From positions 1 to 24,975 of the forward strand of contig NZJA01000064.1 of assembly GCA_002691835.1 (NCBI GenBank): a stretch of DNA of 24,975 bases. The letters are read 5' to 3'. Made by a program: the position numbers and the translations under genes. The stretch comes from Planctomycetota bacterium. Lineage in GTDB: Bacteria > Planctomycetota > UBA8108 > UBA1146. The notes below the pieces were generated by a model. That model saw only the letters and a list, made by a program, of their open reading frames with translations, was not told the origin of the DNA and searched no databases. Position 1 is the first letter of the stretch, and every line of letters starts with the position of its first letter. This document shows positions 16,120 through 24,355 of this stretch, piece by piece.

Positions 16120-16493
16120 CCCCGAGCCGCTCGGAAGCCCCTCAAATGGGAGAGACCCATCCAGATCCAACTCAGAATCAAGCCCGATCCGCCTAAAGGA
16201 GCGAGTTGAGCCCAACTCGAGGAGGCCCCCAATGACAGGGCAAAGACCGATCCACTGAATACGACGGTCGAAATCGCCATCATAATTCCCGGAATCCTCA
16301 TTGGAGGATCCGTTCTGCAGCAGATCCATACACCAATCGCATGCCAGAAAAGAATACGGGTTGCTGTAGTAAACTGATCAGCAGCATTTGAGTCATGCCA
16401 CTGATCCTTCATCAGATGAGCTCCCAAAGCAGAGCAGGTGACTGCGGTGGCAGCAAAGAAGTATGAAGCCGTCTCAAGGTACTTCATGTTCAT
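16116..16493 (-). CDS. DUF423 family small membrane protein (YgdD-like)
   Basis: A 125-residue membrane protein with four hydrophobic segments. Family features are visible: GALGAHLMKD near the N-terminus (23-32; the family usually has GAxGAHGL), ATRILFWHAIGVWI (44-57; compare YQMYHALALL), FSGSVFALSLG (79-89; compare FSGSLYLLALTG) and LAPLGGSGLILSWIWMGL (97-114; compare ITPIGG...GW). No biochemical function is established for DUF423. Its ATG (16493) overlaps the stop of the second methyltransferase (ATGA), so it is translated as the last member of that cluster. A functional link to DNA methylation is not obvious and the association may be only positional. Confidence 0.82.
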   Translation of the reverse strand: MNMKYLETASYFFAATAVTCSALGAHLMKDQWHDSNAADQFTTATRILFWHAIGVWICCRTDPPMRIPGIMMAISTVVFSGSVFALSLGASSSWAQLAPLGGSGLILSWIWMGLSHLRGFRAARG

Positions 16494-17686
16494 TGAAGTT
16501 CTTTCACATCTCTCGAGCTCACGACTTTACTGGCAACAAACAACCATTCGTGAACTTCGTCACGAGATCTTCCAGGTGCTGGACGAAAAGTTCTTTTAAC
16601 CGCTTCATTGGATCCAGAATCACTTCGGAAGCGGCGGTACGGGATCTCCAAAAGCGAGAGCCCCTTCTCACTGTCACACCCTGCCCAATCCTGAAGAATG
16701 GATTCCAGCTCTTCACGTTGAAGGATCCCCTCTTCACTATATGAAAAAATAATGATTTCTGCTTTCGCACTTTTTATCAATTGAGATACAGACTGAAAGC
16801 AGTCATCACCCCTGCGACTGCAAAGAGGCGAAGCTTTTTCCTTCCAAGGGATTAATCCTGTTTTCCCATAAATGGAATCTTCAATCCGATCATCAGAACT
16901 TTCAAAAGGGAGCAATGAGAGGATTTCAGGAAGGTGATAGTTCGCAGGGTACTGCCGCTGATTGTATGGAGGATCAATGTAAAGAAGTTCGCACTCCACT
17001 TCACTAATCCAGTCGAGTGCATCTTTTCGATGCCCCTCACCAATGGGACCGTCCACAATTGCAGGCACTTTGAGTTCAAGATGGCGTAATGCGCTGCCTT
17101 GCACCGTTTTCAAATAGGCTCCGTATGTGCCAGAAATATTGGCGACCCTGTCAGCAGCATCAATACAACTGGCGAGAAGAAGCCAAATCTCCTGCGGCTT
17201 CAGATCGCCAGCGACTCTCCACTTTCGTAAACAAGCAAGAATGGCATCCAGTCTCGCAGCATTTTCAGGTGTCAGATAATTTCGCTCTGATTCGCCAGCC
17301 TTTGAAAACTGCCGATAGAGCAATCCCTGTTCAGGAGGCAATACCGTTTCCAGATAGTTCACTAATTTACGAAACGGAAGCCACGCTTCTCCAGTCTCAC
17401 GGAGTTGACTCAGACGGGACTCAGAGACCGGGTCCAGAGTTTCCCAAAGGGGCTTGATACCGTCAAACCGAGGAACCTCAGAGGTCTCCAGGTAAGCTTT
17501 CTGAAACACATGAGAACAATTCATCAGATCAGTCGAAATAACTCTACAGCCTTGGGATCGAAAAAATCTTCCCACAGATCCACTACCAGCGAAGAGATCG
17601 CAAACAGTCCCCCCCTGATATCCTGCCTTTTTTGCCGCAGTGTAGATCTCCTCGAGAAGGGATGTTTTGTTTCCCAACCAGCGCAA
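16490..17686 (-). CDS. D12-class adenine-specific DNA methyltransferase (second of a tandem pair)
   Basis: A 398-residue AdoMet-dependent N6-adenine methyltransferase. TTG at 17686 is the start because it opens the family N-terminus MRWLGNKTSLLEEI and follows GAGG by seven bases, the site lying inside the end of the upstream gene. AdoMet-binding motif I is CDLFAGSGSVGRFF (29-42). The catalytic motif IV is LLYIDPPYNQRQYPANYHL (234-252), with DPPY at 238-241. The insert between them (about 70-220) should include target recognition. C-terminal EIIIFSYSEEGIL fits a late strand of the fold. It starts two bases after the upstream methyltransferase stop, and its own stop overlaps the DUF423 start. 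No restriction endonuclease is adjacent. The target sequence is unknown. Confidence 0.9.
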   Translation of the reverse strand: MRWLGNKTSLLEEIYTAAKKAGYQGGTVCDLFAGSGSVGRFFRSQGCRVISTDLMNCSHVFQKAYLETSEVPRFDGIKPLWETLDPVSESRLSQLRETGEAWLPFRKLVNYLETVLPPEQGLLYRQFSKAGESERNYLTPENAARLDAILACLRKWRVAGDLKPQEIWLLLASCIDAADRVANISGTYGAYLKTVQGSALRHLELKVPAIVDGPIGEGHRKDALDWISEVECELLYIDPPYNQRQYPANYHLPEILSLLPFESSDDRIEDSIYGKTGLIPWKEKASPLCSRRGDDCFQSVSQLIKSAKAEIIIFSYSEEGILQREELESILQDWAGCDSEKGLSLLEIPYRRFRSDSGSNEAVKRTFRPAPGRSRDEVHEWLFVASKVVSSRDVKELQ

Positions 17687-17688
17687 GG

Positions 17689-19077
17689 TCAGACCTCACA
17701 AAGCAGGAGTAGTTCCTGCACCGGTTTATTGCTGTCCCCTTGACCTGAATGCATCAGTTTTTGCTCACGAATTTCGACTACGCTAAAGTACTCGAGCAGA
17801 AGCTCTCTTAATCGAGCAGCAGGCTGTGCGTGACCTTCCTTCGACCACTTTTTGGTCAAAAGTCCGGTGTCCCCGGAATAGGAAATCAATAGATTCGATC
17901 CTTTACGAACACAACCTTCAGCGACTTTCCTGAAGGCATTCTCAACCTGAGTACCACTACAGAAATCGGACGAAAATCGATTCTCTCGGAGGGGATATCT
18001 CCCCTTCGTTAATTCATCTCCTCGGCACTGTAATTCCGGGTAGTCATATCGGGCGAGGGTTTCCAAGACATGGTAGAAGCGACTGTAATTATCTGAGGTG
18101 TAGGGCGGGTCGAGATAAACCAGATCCACTGGTTCTTCCTCAGCCAGATCACCCTCCTCCGCAAGAAGCTTCAAGACATCGGTACAAAAGACTCGATTTC
18201 CATTCAATCTCGGTCGTTCAAGAATTTCTCGACGGATGGCATCCAGAGCTAACTCAAACTGCTCTTCGATGTCGATAGCTCTTCGCTTTGCGACTGCGAT
18301 CAGCTCTGAATCTTTATCGACGGATCGAGGTTGTGCAAAGTGACTCGTCCCAGAGGTACTCACAGATACCGCATGAAGCAGAGCTGCGAGATAAAGGTTT
18401 TTCTTTTCTGGGCCAAAACTGGCTGACAGAGGAATTTCCCGAATCGCCTGACGGATTGAATCGATCATGATCGATTGCCTTAATCCAAAGTAAACCTGAC
18501 CCCAATACGCCGAACACAGGATCGCAGGCAACGAATCCGTTGAAGTTCTTCTGTCTATGAGAATTTCCGGTAAACGTCGCCGAATCTCCGCATAGGGATC
18601 TTCAGATTGTGATTCTGGTAAGGGGTCTTCAAATGGAACCGGTACCTTTGAGCAAAACTCTCGGTATTCAGAGAGCGCACCTTCACGCTGATCACCAGGA
18701 CTGAGAATCGCCTTCAAAAGGAGAGATTCCTGACTCAGGGATTCCCCATAGAGTTGCTGAAGATCAGAGACATTTCGATCTATGGCAGCTGCCAGATCAG
18801 ACTCCGGTTCCAATCGATCGAGTTCGAGGGCCCACTCCGGAGAGACTTCGAGATGAGCTTTGGCGATCACTGCCGAAAATTCCTGTGCGTCATTTGCAAG
18901 AATTCGATAATCTCCAGCGAACCAGCGACCGACCGCACCGGTTCCCGCACAGGCGTCGACAATAGTAGCCCCGGGAGAGACCAAATCGCGAACGGCACCA
19001 TCGATAAACTCTTCGCACAAACGGGTCTTTGCCCCCATATACCAAAGAGTTCTCAGAGGAGTCGTCGGAGCATTCAT
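17689..19077 (-). CDS. D12-class adenine-specific DNA methyltransferase (first of a tandem pair)
   Basis: A 462-residue N6-adenine methyltransferase. ATG at 19077 overlaps the stop of the SRPBCC gene as ATGA and gives the family start LRTLWYMGAKTRLCEEFI; the open frame extends to 19146, but that part only shadows the upstream gene. AdoMet motif I is VDACAGTGAVGRWF (40-53). Catalytic motif IV is VYLDPPYTSDNYSRFYHVLE (320-339), with DPPY at 323-326. The segment between them (about 270 residues) is much longer than in Dam and in the partner enzyme, so a different recognition domain is likely. LLISYSGDTGLL corresponds to the partner's IIIFSYSEEGIL. The two enzymes are clearly related but far diverged, as expected if they modify different sites or the two strands of one asymmetric site. 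Confidence 0.9.
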   Translation of the reverse strand: MNAPTTPLRTLWYMGAKTRLCEEFIDGAVRDLVSPGATIVDACAGTGAVGRWFAGDYRILANDAQEFSAVIAKAHLEVSPEWALELDRLEPESDLAAAIDRNVSDLQQLYGESLSQESLLLKAILSPGDQREGALSEYREFCSKVPVPFEDPLPESQSEDPYAEIRRRLPEILIDRRTSTDSLPAILCSAYWGQVYFGLRQSIMIDSIRQAIREIPLSASFGPEKKNLYLAALLHAVSVSTSGTSHFAQPRSVDKDSELIAVAKRRAIDIEEQFELALDAIRREILERPRLNGNRVFCTDVLKLLAEEGDLAEEEPVDLVYLDPPYTSDNYSRFYHVLETLARYDYPELQCRGDELTKGRYPLRENRFSSDFCSGTQVENAFRKVAEGCVRKGSNLLISYSGDTGLLTKKWSKEGHAQPAARLRELLLEYFSVVEIREQKLMHSGQGDSNKPVQELLLLCEV

Positions 19078-19718
19078 CCGTAGGTTCCTATCCGTTCCAT
19101 CGTGACCTGTAAATCCGCCAGCAATAACCGCTGACACTGCCCGCATACCCGTTGCACTTTGCCATTACTCAAACCGGTGAGCCAAGCCCCCCAGCCTTGC
19201 CAACTGACCAGAAATTCGACCCATGTTCCGGAGCCATCCGACCCGAGGCTGATGCAGGCATCACTTCTGAAGGGTCCCCAGCCTGAGGTCCAAGCCAGCT
19301 GATAGCAATCCTCTGCAAGGTCCAGATCACTCTTTGGCGTAACTTGTTTGAATGCAGACCACTCTTCCCGACGAAAATTCAGCAGGTTGCCGACCTTGCG
19401 AATCCTGACTTCTTCTGGATCCCGCATCAACGAAATGATTCCACCCCGCAGAGGCGCAGGAGGCTGCAGATCCCAAAAAAGTCTCCACCGAGCGCCTGGC
19501 ATCACGTCAGATCGAGTCCAGTCAGATCGAGTCTGACCCCGTCGGCGTCCCAGTTCAGATTTTGAAACCCCCTGGCACCAATCGGACCAATCCCCGATTT
19601 CAGTCAGGTGAGACCAAACCCTTGCAGGCGTGGTGTTTATCCAAGCCGTTTCCCTGACCGAGACCATTCTCAAATAAGACCCCAATCTTTCCACCTGCTG
19701 GTTGAAGTCTACACTCAC
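19074..19718 (-). CDS. SRPBCC (START/polyketide-cyclase-like) family protein
   Basis: A 214-residue protein if started at GTG 19718; ATG 19667 would give 197 residues beginning MVSVRETAWINTTPARVW. The first conserved piece, RETAWINTTPARVWSHLTEIGDWSDWCQGV, reads as the opening strand and helices of the SRPBCC fold (I-x-A-x-x-x-V-W-x-x-L, then W-x-x-W). A central loop, RRGQTRSDWTRSDVMPG, and later strands (WVEFLVSWQGWGAWLTGL) are compatible with it. Members bind hydrophobic ligands in a deep cavity or act as cyclases, hydrolases or co-chaperones; no catalytic residue can be assigned. It ends Cys-x-x-Cys-rich (VCGQCQRLLLADL). The next gene overlaps it by four bases, so it is coupled to the methyltransferases. 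Family assignment is by pattern and moderately sure. Confidence 0.7.
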   Translation of the reverse strand: MSVDFNQQVERLGSYLRMVSVRETAWINTTPARVWSHLTEIGDWSDWCQGVSKSELGRRRGQTRSDWTRSDVMPGARWRLFWDLQPPAPLRGGIISLMRDPEEVRIRKVGNLLNFRREEWSAFKQVTPKSDLDLAEDCYQLAWTSGWGPFRSDACISLGSDGSGTWVEFLVSWQGWGAWLTGLSNGKVQRVCGQCQRLLLADLQVTMERIGTYG

Positions 19719-19719
19719 G

Positions 19720-19740
19720 GGAACCCATTTGGGGGGTTCC
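19720..19740 (+). terminator. Hairpin with following T-run; also abuts a GTG start on the other strand
   Basis: GGAACCC-N7-GGGTTCC is a perfect 7-base stem. On the plus strand it is followed after four bases by TTTTT, the look of an intrinsic terminator, but no plus-strand gene ends here. On the minus strand it lies one base before the GTG at 19718 and would occlude ribosome binding there. It may therefore regulate that start or indicate that the ATG at 19667 is used. Confidence 0.35.
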
Positions 19741-19902
19741 AGCGTTTTTCATTCTGTGACCCCACTCCATCAGGGTCAAGAAGCGTAAGAACTCCCTTTC
19801 CCGGGGTAGAACATCCTTGATGATCCCGGTACCTTGGGATGTATCCATAAGGGGTATTTTGCCCAAGTGACGATTTTCTGGCGGGTAGCACTCGGCACCT
19901 GT

Positions 19903-19936
19903 CGGATAGACTTCAGGCTCCCGGATAGACTTCAGG
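19903..19936. repeat. 15-base direct repeat with 19-base period before the DUF6941 gene
   Basis: CGGATAGACTTCAGG occurs at 19903-19917 and again at 19922-19936, separated by CTCC. The second copy ends 13 bases before the TTG start at 19950. Two identical boxes about two helical turns apart beside a start suggest protein-binding sites or a slippage duplication. Confidence 0.65.
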
Positions 19937-19949
19937 AAGCAGGACATTT

Positions 19950-20420
19950 TTGACCAAACCCCTTGTCCCACTCGTTCAGGCCATCCTTTTGTGTGACCGT
20001 GTTTACAAGGATGACGACTCCACCAAATGTGTCCTCGCGGGAACCTTCAACAAGGTCCGGATGGCAGAGTTTCCGGCTGAATATTCGCCAGCCACTCTTT
20101 ACATTAACCTGAGTGACTTCTCCGGACTGCACAGGGTTTCATTCCGCTTCAAGCGCCTTGTTGACGACACCATCATCGAAGAAAGCCCTGAATTCGAAAT
20201 CTACCATGATGATCGCCGAGAACATCACGAGTGTATTTTTGAACTTCCTCCGATGGAGTTCCCTGAACCCGGTCGATACACATGGGAAGTCATCTTCAAC
20301 AGAACTGAAATTCTTGGAACCGCCGATGTGGAAGCGGTCCTGTTAGAGGAAATCAGTCCCGATGAATTTGAAGAACATCGAGGTGAGGAAAATGGCGGAA
20401 TGGAAGACCGCGGCCAATAG
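19950..20420 (+). CDS. DUF6941-like protein of unknown function
   Basis: A 156-residue soluble protein starting at TTG 19950, which follows AGGA by seven bases; no ATG lies near the conserved start. The pattern VQAILLCDRVYKDDDSTKCVLAGTFNKVRMAEFPAEY followed by YINLSDFSGLHRVSFRFKRL is characteristic of DUF6941. There a beta-sandwich begins with A-L-L-C-D, includes G-x-F, and ends with W-x-V-x-x-N (here YTWEVIFN). The function of the family is not known to me. The C-terminus is acidic and low complexity (EEISPDEFEEHRGEENGGMEDRG). It is the only plus-strand gene in this part and is flanked by minus-strand genes. Confidence 0.75.
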   Translation: MTKPLVPLVQAILLCDRVYKDDDSTKCVLAGTFNKVRMAEFPAEYSPATLYINLSDFSGLHRVSFRFKRLVDDTIIEESPEFEIYHDDRREHHECIFELPPMEFPEPGRYTWEVIFNRTEILGTADVEAVLLEEISPDEFEEHRGEENGGMEDRGQ

Positions 20421-20475
20421 GCCTCCATTCACTCGACCTGACCTTTGCCTTCACAAGACTCTTGCCCACGAAATT

Positions 20476-20796
20476 TCAACCTGAAGAATCTGTAGCCTCG
20501 TTTTGATCGGCAACAGAATCTTTCCGTGAGCTGATCTTTCGGAACTGCCCCCGCAGAAGCGACTGCTTTCCGTCTTTTAAACCCTGAAGTTGTTCTTCAA
20601 AGACTTCATCGAGTTCCCATCGGGCAAGCAGCGATGTCACTCTTGCACAAATCCTGGGACTGGGGTCACGGATGGCTGGAGCAAGAGACAAAACGTGGTC
20701 ACGTGTCAAAGACTCTTTCAGTAGCTCCTTCAGGATCAGTTTGCGCTCCCTGCCTGAAACCTTGAAAAAGTGCTGAATCTTCTCCTCGATGCTCAT
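20476..20796 (-). CDS. Small helical protein, HEAT-repeat-like, function unknown
   Basis: 106 residues, all predicted helix by composition. The middle part (SLTRDHVLSLAPAIRDPSPRICARVTSLLARW) has the A-x-x-x-D-P-x-P-x-V/I-R rhythm of a HEAT repeat. A basic Gln/Ser/Lys C-terminus follows. ATG at 20796 overlaps the upstream gene's stop as ATGA, which supports it as a real, coupled gene even though no family is recognised with certainty. It is the last gene of the YceH-MuiA-MuiA run. Confidence 0.6.
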   Translation of the reverse strand: MSIEEKIQHFFKVSGRERKLILKELLKESLTRDHVLSLAPAIRDPSPRICARVTSLLARWELDEVFEEQLQGLKDGKQSLLRGQFRKISSRKDSVADQNEATDSSG

Positions 20797-22508
20797 CGCA
20801 GGAGATCTAACAGGTCTTCACTGCCTCTGTCAGCTTCAGCAATCCACTGAAAGATGACCTGCTGACGTTCATTCTTCATCACTTTCAATTTCCACCGACA
20901 GATGCCATCTCGACTGATTTGAGGTTTTGGATCGCTCTGTGGTCCCAATTCAATCGTCAGCTCTTCGACCATGCTGATGGGAATCCTGCTGACCAATTCC
21001 ACTTCAGCGGGCTGATCCAAAAATGAAGACACCGCATAAAGAGACTTTTTCTCATAACGATGGCGTGAAAAAGCCGATCGGGAAGGAGTTTGAACTTCCG
21101 TGAGCTCCTGAGCATGAAGCTTCAGTCGTCCATCAAGACCAAAGTACTGAAAAAACTTCTGACCTGGAGCGATGGTCTCCACCTCTCCCAGACCCACAAA
21201 GGTTCCCGACCGGAAGCATTGGACTTCCCCCTTTAGTAACAAGCCGGGCCCGGGCTGAATCAATCTCGCCCTCCTGTAAACTCCTTGGCCCAGAGCAGGG
21301 ATCGCTTCGAAGGCCAACTCTGCGGTAACTTCCCATGAAAGGATATGTATCGCATGCGGACTTCCATCCGAGGGAACATCTGCAGGAGACTGAATCTGAA
21401 AAGAGACGACTCCTCCATAGCCGGTTTTGACTTCGGAAGCAGACCATCCAGAAAACAAGGCCCGATTGTCTGACAGTCCCCCAACAACTCCGTCCAGCTG
21501 AATCGAATCAGGCAAGTCGGAGTCTCGAAGACTCCTGCTTGCTTCCAGAGGCTCCTCACGATCTTCGAGAGAAACCTCCACAGGGATCAGTCGACCAGCA
21601 CTCAACCCTAAGGAGGATTGTAAAGTCGACAATGTCAGATCTACCTTTGACCAATCTTCACCGGTCGATTGGGTCACCCTCGCTCCTTGTTTCCAAGTCA
21701 CTATTCCACGGTCTTCATCCAAACGGGCTTCATGAACAGCTTCCCATTTGGCCGAGGGAACATCGTAGGACAATTCCAAATCAAAAGTCGTATCTTCAAG
21801 TGACTGGCAAGTCACAGTCGCAGTCCAATATCGGCGTAACGAATCGCTTCGATACTTTTCCAAATCCGATCTCAGATCGTCTCTCTGTCTGATCAGCTGT
21901 TCTTTTTCCCGCATCAGACGATCCACTTGCCCTGCTATCTCAACTTCTCCACTAAGCAACCATTGCTGAATCGGTTCCACATCTTGCAGGCTCCACTGTG
22001 GTTGACCCTGAGCAGAGGGTGGGCTCGAGACCACCACGCGTAAAATCTCGGCATAGCGTTTTAAGAGTCTTCCATGAAGCTCGTTTCTTCGGATGTTTGC
22101 CTTCACTCCGAGGATCTGATCTTCGACCTGATTCAATCTGGATCTAAGTAATGCCGCCTGATCCTTCCCCGCCTGTACCGGAAATTCTTCTTTGAGTTGC
22201 ACTGCCAGTATCAGGACATTTCCAGCATCCGCACCAATGGCCATTCCACGTAAACTGTTCGGATTCAGTTCCGCAGGCAATCGCTGAAAGACTTCTTGAT
22301 GGATTCCTGCAGAGAGAGTCAAAGCCCTCAGCCTTTTCACCCGAGCTCTATTTTCGAAAACAGTCACAGCATGAGGAGTCTCGGAAACGCTGGTCACTGT
22401 TTCCTGTGATGAGACCGAACCCGGATGAGAGACGAAGATTATGAGCATTATCAGGCATGACAGAATGCTGTTGAGTTCACCTTTTTCATGAAATCTATGA
22501 GAGTTCAC
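20793..22508 (-). CDS. MuiA/DUF4139 family secreted protein (second of two paralogues)
   Basis: A 571-residue protein starting at GTG 22508, which overlaps the upstream gene's stop as GTGA and follows GGGGGA. The open frame extends to a TTG at 22577 within the upstream gene, which is less likely. A signal peptide (SILSCLIMLIIFVSHPG, cleavage near SVSSQ) is followed by HAVTVFENRARVKRLRAL, the DUF4140 opening seen in mucoidy-inhibitor MuiA proteins (x-V-T-V-Y-x-D-R-A-x-V). A charged coiled coil (about 110-220, with VDRLMREKEQLIRQRDDLRSD) precedes a beta-rich DUF4139 part (TIELGPQSDPKPQISRDGIC near the end). The DUF4139 start, PSAKWEAVHEARLD, is degenerate compared with the usual A-x-W-x-P-x-Y-D. 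It is presumably periplasmic; the family's biochemical role is poorly known. Confidence 0.85.
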   Translation of the reverse strand: MNSHRFHEKGELNSILSCLIMLIIFVSHPGSVSSQETVTSVSETPHAVTVFENRARVKRLRALTLSAGIHQEVFQRLPAELNPNSLRGMAIGADAGNVLILAVQLKEEFPVQAGKDQAALLRSRLNQVEDQILGVKANIRRNELHGRLLKRYAEILRVVVSSPPSAQGQPQWSLQDVEPIQQWLLSGEVEIAGQVDRLMREKEQLIRQRDDLRSDLEKYRSDSLRRYWTATVTCQSLEDTTFDLELSYDVPSAKWEAVHEARLDEDRGIVTWKQGARVTQSTGEDWSKVDLTLSTLQSSLGLSAGRLIPVEVSLEDREEPLEASRSLRDSDLPDSIQLDGVVGGLSDNRALFSGWSASEVKTGYGGVVSFQIQSPADVPSDGSPHAIHILSWEVTAELAFEAIPALGQGVYRRARLIQPGPGLLLKGEVQCFRSGTFVGLGEVETIAPGQKFFQYFGLDGRLKLHAQELTEVQTPSRSAFSRHRYEKKSLYAVSSFLDQPAEVELVSRIPISMVEELTIELGPQSDPKPQISRDGICRWKLKVMKNERQQVIFQWIAEADRGSEDLLDLLR

Positions 22509-24319
22509 TGGTCCCCCAATCTCTCTGGAGCGGGTCGCAGTCTCAGGATCTTGTCTTTCGGAATCTGCATAGTCCAAACCAGCAGGATCTCCAAAGACTT
22601 GCCAGCCTCAACAGTCACCGGCCAACGTAATAATCCAGCTGCAGAATTCGCCTCTTCTGGACCTGGTTGAGAGAGACCACGATCAATTTTGATCGAGATT
22701 AACTCGTCATCTGTAACAGGAATGTGCTCCAGAACTTCGAAAGTCTCGGCAGAGTTACCGTAATTTTCGAATCGCAATCGGGTCTCAGTTCGATATTCGA
22801 TGACCCGGCTTAAAAGACCACGAGTTTCTTCTGACTCCTCGGTAGTGCGTGTCACTTTAATATGATCGAGAACACCCAAATCGAGGTGAAGCTCCTCTCC
22901 GGGAGCAACCGTTTTGGCGATGGAAGTCACACCGAGATAGTCTTCATCGACAAAAACTGAGACCGGCCCAGCCAAAAGGGGATCCTGCCCTGTCACCGTC
23001 AACTTCAGCCTGCGAAAAATAGCCTCTTTTAATTCGGGAATACAGCGATGGTCCCCAAGGTAGGGAAAGGTACTGATAGAATAGAGTCTTCTTTGAATCG
23101 CGCCATTCGCTGGGATTTCATCCGCATAGATCGACTCAAAAATGCTCAGAAAGCCTCGATCATCCAGTAGAAAATTGGCTCCACCCCGATAACCAAAAAC
23201 ATCAACTCCAGCCGTGTCCACCAACCGTCCTGAATATCTCTCCGACTCAGATCTTTTTGGTGGTTGCTGAAGCCTGTTTCCATTTATGGACAGCCCTCTG
23301 TCAAAGTCCTCACCCTTTTTAGTCATCGGTTCTACCCTCGGGCTCATGACTGGTGCGGGAGGCAAAAACCGAGGTCGCTCAATGATCAGAGCCGCCAGGT
23401 CTCCGGGCTCTGCTCCGGACTCGGGTAAACTGGTCGAAAAGAACATCGGAACGGCGGGCCAATCCTCACCAGTCCACTGACGTACTTCGGCATAGGATCG
23501 TAATAAAAGCTGTTTCGTCTGAGAATTCACCGACACGTCATAGGCAGGTTTCCAGGTGGCTCCGGGAAGCTGGTACTGAACCCGAAACACTCCTCCGGCA
23601 CCCTGCCCATCGAGAACTTCTACTTCGAGGGTGGCCTGACTGCGTTGCCCTTTGGAGTTGAGTTGCTGAAGCTCACTGTTGAGTTGCTCAAGAAGTTGGC
23701 GAGCTTCACGTAACTGTGGAACCAACTGCTGTCTCTGGATACTGGTCGTATCGATTCCCCGTAGAATCAGATCTGTCAAACCCTGCCATGCCTGCAGCGA
23801 GAGCGGCCCGCTCGTTTCCTTTCCCGGTTTCTCCGGGATCAGTCCCTCGTAACGTACTTGCATGGCAGCCAGTGTTTCTTCCTTGCGCTGCAAAGTCTGT
23901 ACCGATTGCTGGGCGACTTCCACGTTCTTACGCAGCTCTCTCAACTTTGAAGGCTCCACCGGGTCACCGCTGTTTCGGCGGACCTTGACAGATAGAACCT
24001 GAATACCATCTTCGGTACTGACTCTGACCGACCGATCGCGCAAACTTGCCGGTATTGGGCCCAGTTGTAAAATTCGATTTCCAGATTCTCCCGCAGGCAA
24101 GGCGACGGTGCGCTCGACATTGGCAAACCCGGGATAAACCGTCACAGATGTGATGGACCCAGATTGCACTCCATCCGCACAAAGCGCAGTGGGTATCAGA
24201 CATCCCAGAAGAAACACGAATCTGGAAACTCCAGATGCGAGCAGGAAGAAAGGAAACCGTTCCCAGCTATCTGATTCATCCATGCGGCTCAACTCTATTC
24301 TCTTCATCAGACTTCTCAT
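22505..24319 (-). CDS. MuiA/DUF4139 family secreted protein (first of two paralogues)
   Basis: A 604-residue protein with ATG at 24319 after AGAAGAAG; ATGs at residues 5 and 13 are also possible. A signal peptide occupies about 22-48 (FVFLLGCLIPTALCADG). The DUF4140 domain opens with ITSVTVYPGFANVERTVAL (56-74). Coiled coils lie at about 124-157 (LRELRKNVEVAQQSVQTLQRK) and 205-228. The DUF4139 part begins with VQYQLPGATWKPAYDVSV, the family signature retained better here than in the paralogue. Conserved WTGEDW and LPPAP follow, and the C-terminal region has VFVDEDYLGVTSIAKTVAPG, typical of the family. A low-complexity insertion (about 325-370) separates halves. It lies 36 bases after the yceH stop and is coupled to the next paralogue. 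Confidence 0.87.
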   Translation of the reverse strand: MRSLMKRIELSRMDESDSWERFPFFLLASGVSRFVFLLGCLIPTALCADGVQSGSITSVTVYPGFANVERTVALPAGESGNRILQLGPIPASLRDRSVRVSTEDGIQVLSVKVRRNSGDPVEPSKLRELRKNVEVAQQSVQTLQRKEETLAAMQVRYEGLIPEKPGKETSGPLSLQAWQGLTDLILRGIDTTSIQRQQLVPQLREARQLLEQLNSELQQLNSKGQRSQATLEVEVLDGQGAGGVFRVQYQLPGATWKPAYDVSVNSQTKQLLLRSYAEVRQWTGEDWPAVPMFFSTSLPESGAEPGDLAALIIERPRFLPPAPVMSPRVEPMTKKGEDFDRGLSINGNRLQQPPKRSESERYSGRLVDTAGVDVFGYRGGANFLLDDRGFLSIFESIYADEIPANGAIQRRLYSISTFPYLGDHRCIPELKEAIFRRLKLTVTGQDPLLAGPVSVFVDEDYLGVTSIAKTVAPGEELHLDLGVLDHIKVTRTTEESEETRGLLSRVIEYRTETRLRFENYGNSAETFEVLEHIPVTDDELISIKIDRGLSQPGPEEANSAAGLLRWPVTVEAGKSLEILLVWTMQIPKDKILRLRPAPERLGDQ

Positions 24320-24355
24320 TTCGCTTCTTCTGATTCAAGATTCTCTCAGCAAATT

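Noticed and set aside
19600..19971. Open frame of 123 codons on the minus strand covering the gap before the SRPBCC gene
   Set aside because: It overlaps the SRPBCC gene in another frame, includes the duplicated 15-base boxes, and its translation has no recognisable fold or motif.
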